A stretch of 64,000 bases of DNA from Pseudarthrobacter polychromogenes (GTDB taxonomy: Bacteria; Actinomycetota; Actinomycetes; Actinomycetales; Micrococcaceae), in assembly GCF_014644495.1 (NCBI RefSeq), contig NZ_BMKU01000012.1:1-64000 (forward strand). The letters are read 5' to 3'. The translations under genes and the position numbers were made by a program. Under the pieces are notes generated by a model that saw nothing but the letters and a program-made list of their open reading frames with translations, searched no databases and was not told where the DNA came from. Of the stretch, positions 43,401 through 52,023 are shown piece after piece. The stretch's first letter is position 1, and each line of letters starts with the position of its first letter.

Positions 43401-44317
43401 TCGAACACCACGCTTTCAAGGGAAGCCATGCCGCGTGCCCAATCAGCCGCGGCCATCATTTTTTTGCCCGCAGGCTGGATCCGGGTCAGTTCCACGGCGT
43501 GGGAACCCGTGCCCACCAGCACGCTCTTGCCGTGCAGCGCCAAGGCTCCCGGAGCAAGCGTCGTGACATCCGGACGCAGCCGGACCGGTTCCAGTTTCAC
43601 CCGCTGCCCGTCAAGCACGGTCCACGCACCCGGTTCGGGAGTGACGCCGCGGGCCTGCCTGCTAATGGCAAGGGCGGGATGGCTCCACTTAAGGTGGCCA
43701 TCCTCAAGGGTCAGCTTGGGTGCCAGTGACACCTCGCCGGCCTGCGGCTGCGCCGAGGCTTTGCCTGCCCCAATGGCGGACAGCGTCTGGGCCAGGAGGA
43801 CCGCACCGCTGCGGGAGAGCCTTTCCAGGAGTTCACCCGCGGTGTCTTCCGGACCCACGGATTCGGTCAGGGTGCCGAAGACGGGGCCTGTGTCCAGCCC
43901 CTCTTCCAGCAGGAAGGTCACGGCTCCGGTGACGTCGTCCCCGGCCATGACGGCGCGCTGCACTGGCGCGGCGCCGCGCCACGCAGGCAGCAGCGAAAAG
44001 TGCAGGTTGATCCAGCCGTGCCGGGGAACGTCCAGGGCAGCAGGCGGAACCAGCCCGCCGTAGGCAACGATGGCGGCTACATCCGGGTTTACGGCAGCGA
44101 TCCTGGCGGTTGCCTCAGCGTCAACGCGGGCTGCGCGGATGACCTCGATTCCGAGTTCGGCGGCGCGCGCAGCGACGGGCGACGGCGTGAGGACGCGCTT
44201 CCGGCCAACGGGGGCATCGGGACGGGTCAGCACGGCAGCGATGTCGAAGCCTGCCTCCACCAGCGCATCAAGGGAGGGGATGGCGACGGCGGGGGTTCCC
44301 GCGAACAGGACCCTCAC
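43397..44317 (-). CDS. fmt: methionyl-tRNA formyltransferase
   Basis: This 306-residue enzyme formylates initiator Met-tRNA. MRVLFAGTPAVAIPSLDAL at the N-terminus, the catalytic site INLHFSLLPAWRGAAPVQRA, and GAVTFLLEEGLDTGPVF are typical. A C-terminal OB-fold-like tRNA-binding domain follows. The GTG start overlaps the end of def by four bases, pairing formylation with deformylation as in many bacteria. Confidence 0.96.
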   Translation of the reverse strand: MRVLFAGTPAVAIPSLDALVEAGFDIAAVLTRPDAPVGRKRVLTPSPVAARAAELGIEVIRAARVDAEATARIAAVNPDVAAIVAYGGLVPPAALDVPRHGWINLHFSLLPAWRGAAPVQRAVMAGDDVTGAVTFLLEEGLDTGPVFGTLTESVGPEDTAGELLERLSRSGAVLLAQTLSAIGAGKASAQPQAGEVSLAPKLTLEDGHLKWSHPALAISRQARGVTPEPGAWTVLDGQRVKLEPVRLRPDVTTLAPGALALHGKSVLVGTGSHAVELTRIQPAGKKMMAAADWARGMASLESVVFE

Positions 44318-44913
44318 CCGGCGTTACCGGCCGCTCCGGGACCAAAACTGGAGCCGGGCAAGGAGCCGCCGAAGCTGGATCCGACCGTCTTGGCGCGCTT
44401 GGCGGCTGTCCGCTCGGTGACCGAGCCGTAGTTGGCGTTACGGATGGACCGCAGGGCGGCCTTACGGTCCTCCCCCTCAAGCCGGTCGGTGTAGAGGATG
44501 CCGTCCAGGTGGTCGTTCTCGTGCTGGAAGCACCGTGCCAGCATCCCTTCCCCTTCCACCGTGACGGGATTTCCGTGCATGTCCACACCGGTCACACGGG
44601 TGGAGCGGAAACGCCGGACGGGAAAGCCGAGGCCGGGGATGGACAGGCATCCCTCCACGTGGTCGTCCTGGTAATCCTCGCTGTTTTCCAGGACGGGGTT
44701 GATGATGTGTCCTTCCACGCCGTCAATCCGGTAAGTGAAAACCCGCTGGCTGATGCCCACCTGGGGCGCGGCCAGGCCTGCGCCGTCCACGTCCTCCATG
44801 GTTTCGGTCATGTCCGCGACCAGCTTGGCCAGCTCCGGCCCGAATTCCGTCACGGGATCGGCCACCGTGCGCAGCACAGGATCGCCGATGATGCGGATAT
44901 TCAGGATAGCCAT
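44314..44913 (-). CDS. def: peptide deformylase
   Basis: This 199-residue metalloenzyme removes the formyl group from new proteins. Motif 1 GAGLAAPQVGI, motif 2 EGCLSIPG with the metal cysteine, and motif 3 FQHENDHLDG with the HExxH-type histidines are all present. A Gly/Ser-rich C-terminal tail of about 20 residues (GSSFGGSLPGSSFG) is not part of the catalytic fold. It starts the def-fmt-rsmB-rpe gene run. Confidence 0.96.
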   Translation of the reverse strand: MAILNIRIIGDPVLRTVADPVTEFGPELAKLVADMTETMEDVDGAGLAAPQVGISQRVFTYRIDGVEGHIINPVLENSEDYQDDHVEGCLSIPGLGFPVRRFRSTRVTGVDMHGNPVTVEGEGMLARCFQHENDHLDGILYTDRLEGEDRKAALRSIRNANYGSVTERTAAKRAKTVGSSFGGSLPGSSFGPGAAGNAG

Positions 44914-45006
44914 GCGCAGTAATTCCTTACAGTTGGCGGAAAAGGGAACCTGTCCAGTTTAGGCGCAGTCATCTGGTCCGCAGACATACCAAATGCAGAC
45001 AAAGTG

Positions 45007-45867
45007 CTAGGCGGTGCGCACCTGCGCCAGCGGCGGCGGGGCGATGGGAAGCAGCGCGGAACCGGCGCTGATGGTATCCGCGTTGAGCTCCCACACCCGC
45101 CGCAGGGCACAAAACTTCCACCAGTGGTGCTTGAGGACCTCGGGATTGGCCCGCACCGGACGCACTTCGGTTTCACCGATGGCCACCGCCAGGAGGACGG
45201 GGTCTTCCCCGTACTTCCACGGCTCCCAGGTCCCGGCCTCGGGGTCAACAAGGCTCTCTTCCGCCTTCATCCCGGCGACAAGCTGCATCACCACCTTGTC
45301 ATCGAGCGGTTTGACCAGGCCGTCCCGGGTGGTGCCTTTGGTTTTGTAGTCGATGAGGCAAACGCGGCCGTTGATGCGGGCCACCAGGTCCAGGGTTCCC
45401 GCATACCCCACCGCGTTGTTCCAGACCGTGATTTCCGGGGCGATAGGCTCCACCCGGAACAGCTCCCACCACTCGTCAAAACGCACCGCGAAGGCTTCTT
45501 CTCCGTTGGCCGCCAGGGCCTCACGGGTTTCCTTCATGGCGTGCGGCCGGCCCAGGGCGCGGAGCGCCACCTGCTCGCAGTAGTTGTGCACCCGGTCCCC
45601 GCGCCTGGCGGCTTCATCGCGGTACGTCTCAGCCGCCTTGGCTGCCCGGCTGACAGCCTGTTTGATCTTGGCAGGGCTACCCAGGCAGTCCGCCAGCAGG
45701 GGATCGTTTGCCAGGCTGCTCGCGCCCATGTAGCCGAACCAGCCATCCAGCCCGTGCGGCTGCTGGCTGATGACGGTGGTAATGGACGGAACCGAAAACT
45801 GCTCCGACGTGGAGCGGGCGTACATCCGGCCGTATTCGGTGGCATGGGCAAGAAGTGGAGCTGTCAT
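45007..45867 (-). CDS. PD-(D/E)XK nuclease-like protein (RecB type)
   Basis: This 286-residue protein has the core of PD-(D/E)XK nucleases: GDRVHNYCEQVAL with a conserved His, then GYAGTLDLVARINGRVCLID and YKTKGTT, in which the Asp of TLDLV, the Asp of LIDYKTK and the Lys fit motif D...D/E-x-K. Such proteins act on DNA in repair or defence, but its specific target is unknown. I start at the ATG at 45867 because longer readings run through the tRNA gene upstream. It lies alone between def and tRNA-Val. Confidence 0.7.
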   Translation of the reverse strand: MTAPLLAHATEYGRMYARSTSEQFSVPSITTVISQQPHGLDGWFGYMGASSLANDPLLADCLGSPAKIKQAVSRAAKAAETYRDEAARRGDRVHNYCEQVALRALGRPHAMKETREALAANGEEAFAVRFDEWWELFRVEPIAPEITVWNNAVGYAGTLDLVARINGRVCLIDYKTKGTTRDGLVKPLDDKVVMQLVAGMKAEESLVDPEAGTWEPWKYGEDPVLLAVAIGETEVRPVRANPEVLKHHWWKFCALRRVWELNADTISAGSALLPIAPPPLAQVRTA

Positions 45868-45922
45868 GGAAAAAACTCTTTCACAGGGGGCCGACAAAAT
45901 CTGGAGGCACGGATCCGCAGAC

Positions 45923-45962
45923 AAAAAAGGTCCGTTTCCGCTGCGAGCGGAAACGGACCTTT
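45923..45962 (-). terminator. terminator of tRNA-Val
   Basis: AAAGGTCCGTTTCCGCT and its perfect complement form a 17-bp stem with a 3-base loop, followed by six T on the minus strand, just after tRNA-Val. Confidence 0.9.
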
Positions 45963-45968
45963 GTACGG

Positions 45969-46040
45969 TGGGCGATACTGGGTTCGAACCAGTGACCTCT
46001 TCGGTGTGAACGAAGCGCGCTACCACTGCGCCAATCGCCC
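45969..46040 (-). tRNA. tRNA-Val (anticodon CAC)
   Basis: A 72-base tRNA with acceptor GGGCGAT/ATCGCCC. The anticodon stem CTTCG/CGAAG holds loop TTCACAC (anticodon CAC), and the T arm is CTGGTTCGAACCCAG. CCA is not encoded. Confidence 0.95.
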
Positions 46041-46346
46041 TGATGCACTTGAATGCTAGCCGACGCCGCACCCAATTCAAAAATCGGCACGTCGTGACCC
46101 ATTCCATGGCAGCCGGACGCCGGCCGGCCCGTCCGGCACCCTGCCGGATACGGCACCCAAGGCACCCGCCCGTCGTCGTAAATTACACAGTTGTAAGTAA
46201 GCCAAACCGCGCCATTGCTGGGAAGAACGGACACATAGGGCAATCGGGGCGCAGGCGATTTGGAGAATCCTTGAACCTCCTATATTGTTTTTACTCGTTG
46301 GAACGCGAGGAAATGCCGGGAACGGCAGGGAATCAGCCTCCAAAAT

Positions 46347-46419
<73 letters not shown>

Positions 46420-46466
46420 CGCAGGACACTGTCACGGCAAAGGTTCTTTGGAACCGACGCTTACAC

Positions 46467-46537
46467 GGTGGGTTGGCCGAGAGGCGAGGCAGCGGCCTGC
46501 AAAGCCGTATACACGGGTTCGAATCCCGTACCCACCT
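46467..46537 (+). tRNA. tRNA-Cys (anticodon GCA)
   Basis: A 71-base tRNA with acceptor GGTGGGT/ACCCACC, anticodon loop CTGCAAA (GCA) on stem GCGGC/GCCGT, and T arm CGGGTTCGAATCCCG. Confidence 0.95.
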
Positions 46538-46578
46538 CGGTGAAAACCATGGTTTCCGGATCACCTCCGGATGGACAT

Positions 46579-46650
46579 GGGCGATTGGCGCAGCGGTAGC
46601 GCGCTTCCCTGACACGGAAGAGGTCACTGGTTCGATCCCAGTATCGCCCA
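46579..46650 (+). tRNA. tRNA-Val (anticodon GAC), copy 1
   Basis: A 72-base tRNA with acceptor GGGCGAT/ATCGCCC, anticodon loop CTGACAC (GAC) on stem CTTCC/GGAAG, and T arm CTGGTTCGATCCCAG. It is identical to the copy at 46827-46898. Confidence 0.95.
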
Positions 46651-46712
46651 CCAAGCAAGGAAACTTGCTTCATGCAGTTCGACCGGCTCCGGCCGGAACG
46701 CACTTCATATCT

Positions 46713-46785
<73 letters not shown>

Positions 46786-46826
46786 CTCTTGTTTCTTAGG
46801 ATCCCATCAGCCGGTCTTCCGGTTCC

Positions 46827-46898
46827 GGGCGATTGGCGCAGCGGTAGCGCGCTTCCCTGACACGGAAGAGGTCACTGGTTCGATCCCAGTATCGCCCA
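46827..46898 (+). tRNA. tRNA-Val (anticodon GAC), copy 2
   Basis: Same sequence as the tRNA-Val at 46579-46650. It ends the five-gene plus-strand cluster and is followed by a strong terminator. Confidence 0.95.
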
Positions 46899-46903
46899 CA
46901 GGC

Positions 46904-46929
46904 AGCAGCTCTCCGGAGCTGCTTTTTTC
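46904..46929 (+). terminator. terminator of the tRNA cluster
   Basis: AGCAGCTC-TCCG-GAGCTGCT is followed by TTTTT, a standard rho-independent terminator six bases after the last tRNA. Confidence 0.9.
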
Positions 46930-47122
46930 TTGCCCGGCCACTGTGCGCGCACTCGCCTACGGTTCCCCTACGGGTGACATGGGAACCGCACCCGCTGCAG
47001 GCAGGCGTACATCCGCTGCGGGCGAACGCCCGGAACCCCTGATTTCCTTGGCAGGCCTTCCCGGCGGCGCTAGGATCGAATGCGGAGGAGCGACCTGGCT
47101 CCGCGATTGAAGGGAGGTGCTC

Positions 47123-47386
47123 GTGGGACTGATTGACGATCTAAAGGGCAAGGCTCAGGGTCTCATCCGCGGCAACGAGCAGGCCATCAAGAACGGCATC
47201 AACAAGGCCGGTGATTTTGTGGACACCAAGACCGGAGGCAAGTACTCGGGCCACGTCAACAAGGTCCAGGATGGCGCTTCCAAGCTCATTGACAAGAACG
47301 GCACCCCGGGACAGGCACCTGCCGCCGAGCAGGTTCCGCCGGTCACTCCCGTCAACCCGGTTCCGCCGGCTGACAGGACTCCGTAA
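47123..47386 (+). CDS. MT0933-like small protein (antitoxin-family annotation)
   Basis: This 87-residue protein begins GLIDDLKGKAQGLIRGNEQA, followed by KNGINKAGDFVDTKTGGKYS and VNKVQDGASKLID. That matches the actinobacterial family annotated as MT0933/Rv0909-type antitoxin. Ours has an extra Pro-rich tail (VPPVTPVNPVPPAD). No toxin gene is next to it, so an antitoxin role is doubtful here. The GTG at 47123 sits at proper distance from AGGGAGG; an earlier GTG at 47117 overlaps that site. Confidence 0.75.
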   Translation: MGLIDDLKGKAQGLIRGNEQAIKNGINKAGDFVDTKTGGKYSGHVNKVQDGASKLIDKNGTPGQAPAAEQVPPVTPVNPVPPADRTP

Positions 47387-47425
47387 ACAGGATTTGGCCA
47401 GGGTCTTGCCCTAGCACGTCAAGGG

Positions 47426-47463
47426 GGTGCAGGTCCCGCCGGGAGGCGGCACCTGCACCTTTG
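47426..47463 (+). terminator. terminator-like hairpin after the MT0933-like gene
   Basis: GGTGCAGGT (47426-47434) and ACCTGCACC (47451-47459) pair, with an inner CCGCC/GGCGG extension, followed by TTT. It should end the transcript of the small gene 40 bases upstream. Confidence 0.65.
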
Positions 47464-47528
47464 GCGTTTAAGCGGCACGTCTAAGCGGCATGTCCCAGGC
47501 CGATGAAGGCTTCACGGAACAGGGCCGG

Positions 47529-47534
47529 TAACCT
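47529..47534 (+). promoter_or_regulatory. -10 element of the BenE-like gene
   Basis: TAACCT ends six bases before the ATG at 47541, consistent with a leaderless transcript. Confidence 0.4.
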
Positions 47535-47540
47535 GCCCGT

Positions 47541-48764
47541 ATGGCGAAGTCCCCCGCATATCCCACGGCACAGCAATCACCCGGGCAGCACAAGCTCGAC
47601 TCCCGGCCCGTTGTGGCAGGTATCGTCACCGCGCTGGTGGGATTTACGTCCTCCTTCGCCGTGGTCCTGGCCGGGCTCAGGGCGGTGGGCGCCAGCCCCG
47701 CGCAGGCGGCGTCCGGACTGCTGGCACTGACCGTTGCCGTGGGCCTTGGGGTGCTCTGGCTTTCCTGGCGTTCCAAAGTGCCGGTGACGCTCGCGTGGTC
47801 CACGCCCGGCGCTGCCCTGCTGGCAACGTCCGGGACGGTCGACGGCGGGTGGCCGGCCGCCGTCGGGGCCTTCCTTGCCACCGGGGTACTGATTGCGATG
47901 ACCGGCCTGGTCCCTGCCCTGGGGCGGCTGATGGCAAGGATCCCGGCAACCCTTGCGCAGGCAATGCTCGCCGGCGTCCTGCTGCAGCTTTGCCTGGCAC
48001 CGTTCAAGGCGTTGGGGACAGTGCCGCTGTTCATTGCACCGGTCATCCTGTGCTGGCTGTTGATGATGAAGCTGGCGCCCCGCTGGTCCGTCCCGGCAGC
48101 CCTGCTGGTGGCCCTGGCCGTGATCGGGATTTCCCTGGCCTCAGGGGGCACCTCCCTGGGGGATGGCGAAATTCTTCCAGTCCTTGCCTGGACCACGCCG
48201 GCCTTCAGCCTGCAGGCAATGGCGGGTATTGCGCTTCCGCTGTTTGTGGTGACGATGGCGTCCCAGAACGTCCCGGGCGTGGCAGTGCTCCGGTCTTTCG
48301 GCTACGACACCCCGTGGCGTCCGGCCATGCTGGTGACCGGTGCGGGGACCGCGGCAGCAGCGCCGTTCGGCACCCACGCCGTTAATCTCGCCGCGCTCAG
48401 CGCCGCCCTGGCAGCCGGTGAGGAGGCGGGGCCGGACCGGCACCGCCGGTGGGTGGCCGGCTTCACGTCCGGGCTTGCCTACCTTGTGCTGGCTGCGTTC
48501 TCCGCCGCGCTGGTGACCCTGGTGACGGCCGCACCGGCCGGCATGCTCGAGGCAGTGGCCGGCCTGGCACTCCTGGGGACCCTTGCGGGTGCCGTGTCAG
48601 CCGCGCTGGCCGATCCGGAGGACAGGATAGCCCCGGCCGTCACCTTCCTCATGGCGGCCTCGGGCCTTGCTTTTGCCGGTATCGGGTCAGCGTTTTGGGC
48701 ACTCGCCGCGGGGCTGGCGGTCCGGCTGGTGCTGCAGCCGCGCCGTCCCGGAGCAGCCAGCTGA
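47541..48764 (+). CDS. benE: BenE-family benzoate transporter-like protein
   Basis: This 407-residue membrane protein has about 11-12 hydrophobic segments. LVGFTSSFAVVLAGLRAVGA near the N-terminus, VPVTLAWSTPGAALLATSGT, MARIPATLAQAMLAGVLLQL and PLFVVTMASQNVPGVAVLRS are characteristic of the BenE family of benzoate/proton symporters. No benzoate degradation genes are nearby, so the real substrate may be another aromatic or weak acid. The leaderless start at 47541 is well placed. Confidence 0.88.
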   Translation: MAKSPAYPTAQQSPGQHKLDSRPVVAGIVTALVGFTSSFAVVLAGLRAVGASPAQAASGLLALTVAVGLGVLWLSWRSKVPVTLAWSTPGAALLATSGTVDGGWPAAVGAFLATGVLIAMTGLVPALGRLMARIPATLAQAMLAGVLLQLCLAPFKALGTVPLFIAPVILCWLLMMKLAPRWSVPAALLVALAVIGISLASGGTSLGDGEILPVLAWTTPAFSLQAMAGIALPLFVVTMASQNVPGVAVLRSFGYDTPWRPAMLVTGAGTAAAAPFGTHAVNLAALSAALAAGEEAGPDRHRRWVAGFTSGLAYLVLAAFSAALVTLVTAAPAGMLEAVAGLALLGTLAGAVSAALADPEDRIAPAVTFLMAASGLAFAGIGSAFWALAAGLAVRLVLQPRRPGAAS

Positions 48765-48780
48765 CCGGGCCGGGCCGCCG

Positions 48781-49818
48781 CTAGGACGGTTCGTGGTTCT
48801 GGCCTTCCCGGGCCAGCGCGGTGAGCCGGGAGACGGCGCGGAAGTACTTCTTCATGTAGCCGCCGGTCATCATTTCCTCGGTGAACAGCTGGTCGAACGG
48901 AACACCGCTGGCGAGGATAGGGACATCCTTGTCATAAAGCCGGTCAGCAAGCACCACGAACCTCAGCGCCACGGCCTGTTCGGTGATGGTGTGGACGTTG
49001 CGCCACACCACGCCGTCAACGCCGTCAATCAGCTGGCGGTAGCGGCTGGGGTGCACGCCGGCCAGGTGGTGGATCAGCGTGCTGAACTCGTCCTGGGCCA
49101 CCGTCTTCCCGTCGAATTCCGCCTTCATGTGCGAGGACAGTTCACTGTTTTTCAGGGGCGCCGGCGCTGCCGGCAGCCCACGGTGCCGGAAGTCTTCCCC
49201 GTCGATTCGGAGGACGTCGAACTGGTCCGCGAGGACCTGGATTTCACGCTGGAAGTCGACGGCTGCGAACCTGCCGTCGCCCAGCGATCCGGGCAGGGTG
49301 TTGGAGGTGGCTGCGAGTTTCACCCCGGCGTCGGCGAGTTCACGCATGAGCCGGGACATGAGGACGGTGTCGCCCGGATCATCGAGCTCGAACTCATCGA
49401 TGCACACAAGCTTGTAGCTGCTGAGCGCGTCCACCGTCTTGCGGAAGGACAGCGCACCCACCAGGTTGGTGTACTCCACGAAGGTCCCGAAGGCTTTGGG
49501 GCCGGGCGAGGCGTGCCACAGCGAGGCGAGCAGGTGGGTCTTGCCGACGCCGAACCCGCCGTCGAGGTAGATGCCGGCGCGGGTTTCGTCCTTCTTGGCG
49601 AAGAACTTCTTGAACAGTCCTCCCCCGCCCGCGGAGCCCACGCCGTCGGCAAACCCCTCCAGTGCCCTGACGGCCGCAGACTGGCTGGGCTGCTTGGGAT
49701 CGGGGCGGTAGCTGGAAAAGGAAACCTGGCCGAACCGCGGCGATGGATAGAAACCTTTGAGGAGCTCATCCACCGAAACTGCCGGAGTGCGGGCGGCAAG
49801 CTGTTCGATCTGTACCAA
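48781..49818 (-). CDS. zapE: ZapE/AFG1-type ATPase
   Basis: This 345-residue P-loop ATPase belongs to the AFG1 family; ZapE acts at the division ring in E. coli. Walker A is LDGGFGVGKTHLLASLWH and Walker B is KLVCIDEFELDDPGD, followed by AATSNTLPGSLGDGRF. The N-terminal DELLKGFYPSPRFGQVSFSS is conserved in actinobacterial members. I choose the TTG at 49818 because it gives a start MVQIEQLAAR; ATG codons further up add unlikely residues. No strong ribosome binding site is visible. Confidence 0.88.
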   Translation of the reverse strand: MVQIEQLAARTPAVSVDELLKGFYPSPRFGQVSFSSYRPDPKQPSQSAAVRALEGFADGVGSAGGGGLFKKFFAKKDETRAGIYLDGGFGVGKTHLLASLWHASPGPKAFGTFVEYTNLVGALSFRKTVDALSSYKLVCIDEFELDDPGDTVLMSRLMRELADAGVKLAATSNTLPGSLGDGRFAAVDFQREIQVLADQFDVLRIDGEDFRHRGLPAAPAPLKNSELSSHMKAEFDGKTVAQDEFSTLIHHLAGVHPSRYRQLIDGVDGVVWRNVHTITEQAVALRFVVLADRLYDKDVPILASGVPFDQLFTEEMMTGGYMKKYFRAVSRLTALAREGQNHEPS

Positions 49819-50079
49819 GGGGGTCCGTTCTGCTGGTGGTTGGTCCCCAGAAAGAATACCGGCAATGCGGCGCCGCATTGCCGTCCCATGATGCGTCACA
49901 CAGTGCTTCCACACACTGCGTCACAGGTTCCCGCCCGCGCAGCGTGATGAAGGCAACATGTCGTCCTGTTAACGGAATACGGACACGGGCCGGGGTGCTG
50001 GCTAGTGTGGAAGCAGGTCCCCATGCCGGCGCCGCCAGGTCCAGCAGGCTCTCCGTGTCCTCAATGAAAGGCCAAGATC
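49819..50079. promoter_or_regulatory. divergent promoter region of zapE and sseA
   Basis: No gene is present in these 261 bases. A -10-like TAGTGT (50003-50008) may serve sseA with a leader of about 65 bases. TATTCT on the minus strand near 49855-49860 may serve zapE. Confidence 0.35.
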
Positions 50080-51003
50080 ATGCCCTACCCCGTTGAACAG
50101 AACGAGAAGTTCGCAGCTTACGCACACCCGGAGCGGCTGGTCTCCACAGGGTGGCTTGCTGCTGCTATCGAAAGCGGCGCCGTCGCCAACGGTGAGCTGG
50201 TGGTGGTCGAATCTGATGAGGACGTGCTGCTCTACGAAACCGGACACATCCGCGGCGCCGTGAAGATCGACTGGCACACGGACCTGAACGACGACGTCAC
50301 CCGCGACTACGTGGACGGCGCCGCGTTCGCCGAGCTGGCGGCGTCGAAGGGCATCTCCCGTGACAGCACCGTGGTCATCTACGGGGACAAGTCCAACTGG
50401 TGGGCTGCCTACGCCCTCTGGGTTTTCGAGCTTTTCGGCCACCAGGACGTGCGCCTGCTGGACGGCGGCCGGGACAAGTGGATTGCCGAAGGGCGGGAAC
50501 TCACCAGGGAGAAGCCGGCCCCGGCCAGGGGCGACTACCCCGTCGTCGAGCGCAACGACGCCCCCATCCGTGCCTTCAAGGAAGACGTCCTTGCCCACCT
50601 GGGCAAGCCGCTCATCGACGTCCGCTCCCCCGAGGAATACACGGGCCAGCGCACGCACATGCCGGCCTACCCGGAGGAGGGCGCCCTCCGCGGCGGCCAC
50701 ATTCCCACCGCCGCTTCAATCCCCTGGGCACGCGCCGCCGCAGACGACGGCACCTACCGCAGCCGTGCGGAACTTGAGGCCCTCTACCTCGACGAAGCAG
50801 GGCTGGCCGAAGGCGACGACGTTGTGGCGTACTGCCGCATCGGCGAGCGTTCCAGCCACACCTGGTTCGCCCTCAAGTACCTCCTGGGCTTCGATTCCGT
50901 CCGCAACTACGACGGTTCATGGACCGAGTGGGGCAACGCCGTGCGGGTGCCGATCGCCAAGGGTGCGGAACGCGGTTCTGTTCCTGTTGCAGTAGGCTCC
51001 TGA
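50080..51003 (+). CDS. sseA: thiosulfate sulfurtransferase (rhodanese)
   Basis: This 307-residue two-domain rhodanese moves sulfur from thiosulfate or a similar donor onto an acceptor. Each domain has the rhodanese pattern, and the active-site cysteine lies in [20 protein letters not shown] in the second. [20 protein letters not shown] and [14 protein letters not shown] are domain signatures. The length is normal. It is followed within 40 bases by sufE, which also handles sulfur, so a common role in sulfur transfer is likely. Confidence 0.95.
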   Translation: MPYPVEQNEKFAAYAHPERLVSTGWLAAAIESGAVANGELVVVESDEDVLLYETGHIRGAVKIDWHTDLNDDVTRDYVDGAAFAELAASKGISRDSTVVIYGDKSNWWAAYALWVFELFGHQDVRLLDGGRDKWIAEGRELTREKPAPARGDYPVVERNDAPIRAFKEDVLAHLGKPLIDVRSPEEYTGQRTHMPAYPEEGALRGGHIPTAASIPWARAAADDGTYRSRAELEALYLDEAGLAEGDDVVAYCRIGERSSHTWFALKYLLGFDSVRNYDGSWTEWGNAVRVPIAKGAERGSVPVAVGS

Positions 51004-51028
51004 CGCGGCCCGTACCGCAACAATTGCG

Positions 51029-51034
51029 TAGACT
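51029..51034 (+). promoter_or_regulatory. -10 element of sufE
   Basis: TAGACT ends seven bases before the sufE ATG, so sufE can be transcribed without sseA. Confidence 0.4.
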
Positions 51035-51041
51035 TGAACCG

Positions 51042-51500
51042 ATGACTACTCAAGCCCTGCCTTCCGCCCTGGCGGCCATCGTGGACGATTTCCAGGCCAT
51101 GTCCGAACCCGAACGGCTGCAGCTGCTGCTGGAATTCTCCGAGGGCCTGCCGGAACTTCCGGACCGGCTCAAGGACCACCCAGAGCTGCTGGAGCAGGTG
51201 GTGGAGTGCCAGTCGCCGCTCTTCCTTACCATTGAGACGGAAAAGGACGGCGGTCCGGCCGGTACCGTGCGGTTGTTCTTCAAGGCTCCGGCAGAGGCCC
51301 CCACAACCCGGGGGTTTGCCGGCGTGCTGCACGAGGGGCTGGACGGGTTGTCCGCGGAAGAGATCCTCTCGGTCCCGGACGACATGCCGGAACTTCTCGG
51401 ACTCACCCGTGCCATCACGCCGCTCCGCATGCGCGGCATGACCGCCATGCTGGGAAGGATCAAGCGCAAGGTCGCTGCCGCGTCCGGCGTGCGCTCCTAG
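51042..51500 (+). CDS. sufE: SufE-like sulfur acceptor
   Basis: This 152-residue protein accepts sulfur from a cysteine desulfurase on a conserved cysteine, here in the motif VVECQSPLFLTIETE. MSEPERLQLLLEFSEGLPEL, RGFAGVLHEGLDGLSAEEIL and MRGMTAMLGRIKR complete the SufE pattern. It would feed the Suf iron-sulfur assembly, whose genes are not in the window. The neighbour sseA is another sulfur carrier. Confidence 0.93.
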   Translation: MTTQALPSALAAIVDDFQAMSEPERLQLLLEFSEGLPELPDRLKDHPELLEQVVECQSPLFLTIETEKDGGPAGTVRLFFKAPAEAPTTRGFAGVLHEGLDGLSAEEILSVPDDMPELLGLTRAITPLRMRGMTAMLGRIKRKVAAASGVRS

Positions 51501-51520
51501 CCGCAGCCCGGACCAGCATC

Positions 51521-52018
51521 ATGGCCCGCAGGAACGCATCACAGGGAACCCCGGCAACGGCGGCACTGACCGCGGCCGGGGTTCCCTTCGTGCTGCACCC
51601 CTACACGCACGATCCCTCAGCAGCCAGCTATGGGGCGGAGGCTGCCGAGGCTCTCGGCATTGATCCCTCAAGGGTTTTCAAGACCCTGATGGTAGAGGTG
51701 GAGGGCCGGCTGGCCGTGGGTATCGTCCCCGTCAGCGGAACCTTGGACCTGAAGGCGCTGGCCACCGCGCTCGGGGCCAAGAAAGCGGCAATGGCAGATC
51801 CGGCGGCAGCCCAGCGTCGCACCGGCTACGTGCTGGGAGGCATCTCCCCGCTCGGCCAGCGGCAGCCCTCCCCCACCGTCCTGGACTCAAGTGCCCTGGC
51901 CCTGGAGACCCTGCTGGTCTCCGGCGGAAAGCGTGGCCTGGACATAGAACTGGCACCGGCTGACCTGGTCCGCCTCACCCAGGCAGTGACGGCACCGATC
52001 GGCTCGCCAGCCGGCTGA
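51521..52018 (+). CDS. ybaK: YbaK-type aminoacyl-tRNA deacylase
   Basis: This 165-residue protein removes wrongly attached cysteine from tRNA-Pro or acts on related misacylated tRNAs. FVLHPYTHDPSAASYGAEAA, DPSRVFKTLMVEVEG with a conserved lysine, KKAAMADPAAAQRRTGYVLG and GGISPLGQ are the YbaK signatures. It starts 20 bases after sufE on the same strand, but its function seems unrelated. The convergent alpha/beta hydrolase gene ends five bases beyond it. Confidence 0.92.
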   Translation: MARRNASQGTPATAALTAAGVPFVLHPYTHDPSAASYGAEAAEALGIDPSRVFKTLMVEVEGRLAVGIVPVSGTLDLKALATALGAKKAAMADPAAAQRRTGYVLGGISPLGQRQPSPTVLDSSALALETLLVSGGKRGLDIELAPADLVRLTQAVTAPIGSPAG

Positions 52019-52023
52019 CCGGC

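Noticed and set aside
45868..46107. N-terminal extension of the PD-(D/E)XK-like gene
   Set aside because: The extended frame would translate the tRNA-Val gene and its terminator. The ATG at 45867 is the first credible start.
46904..47122. Possible gene between the tRNA cluster and the MT0933-like gene
   Set aside because: Only short Pro/Arg-rich frames occur. The stretch holds the tRNA terminator and then appears empty.
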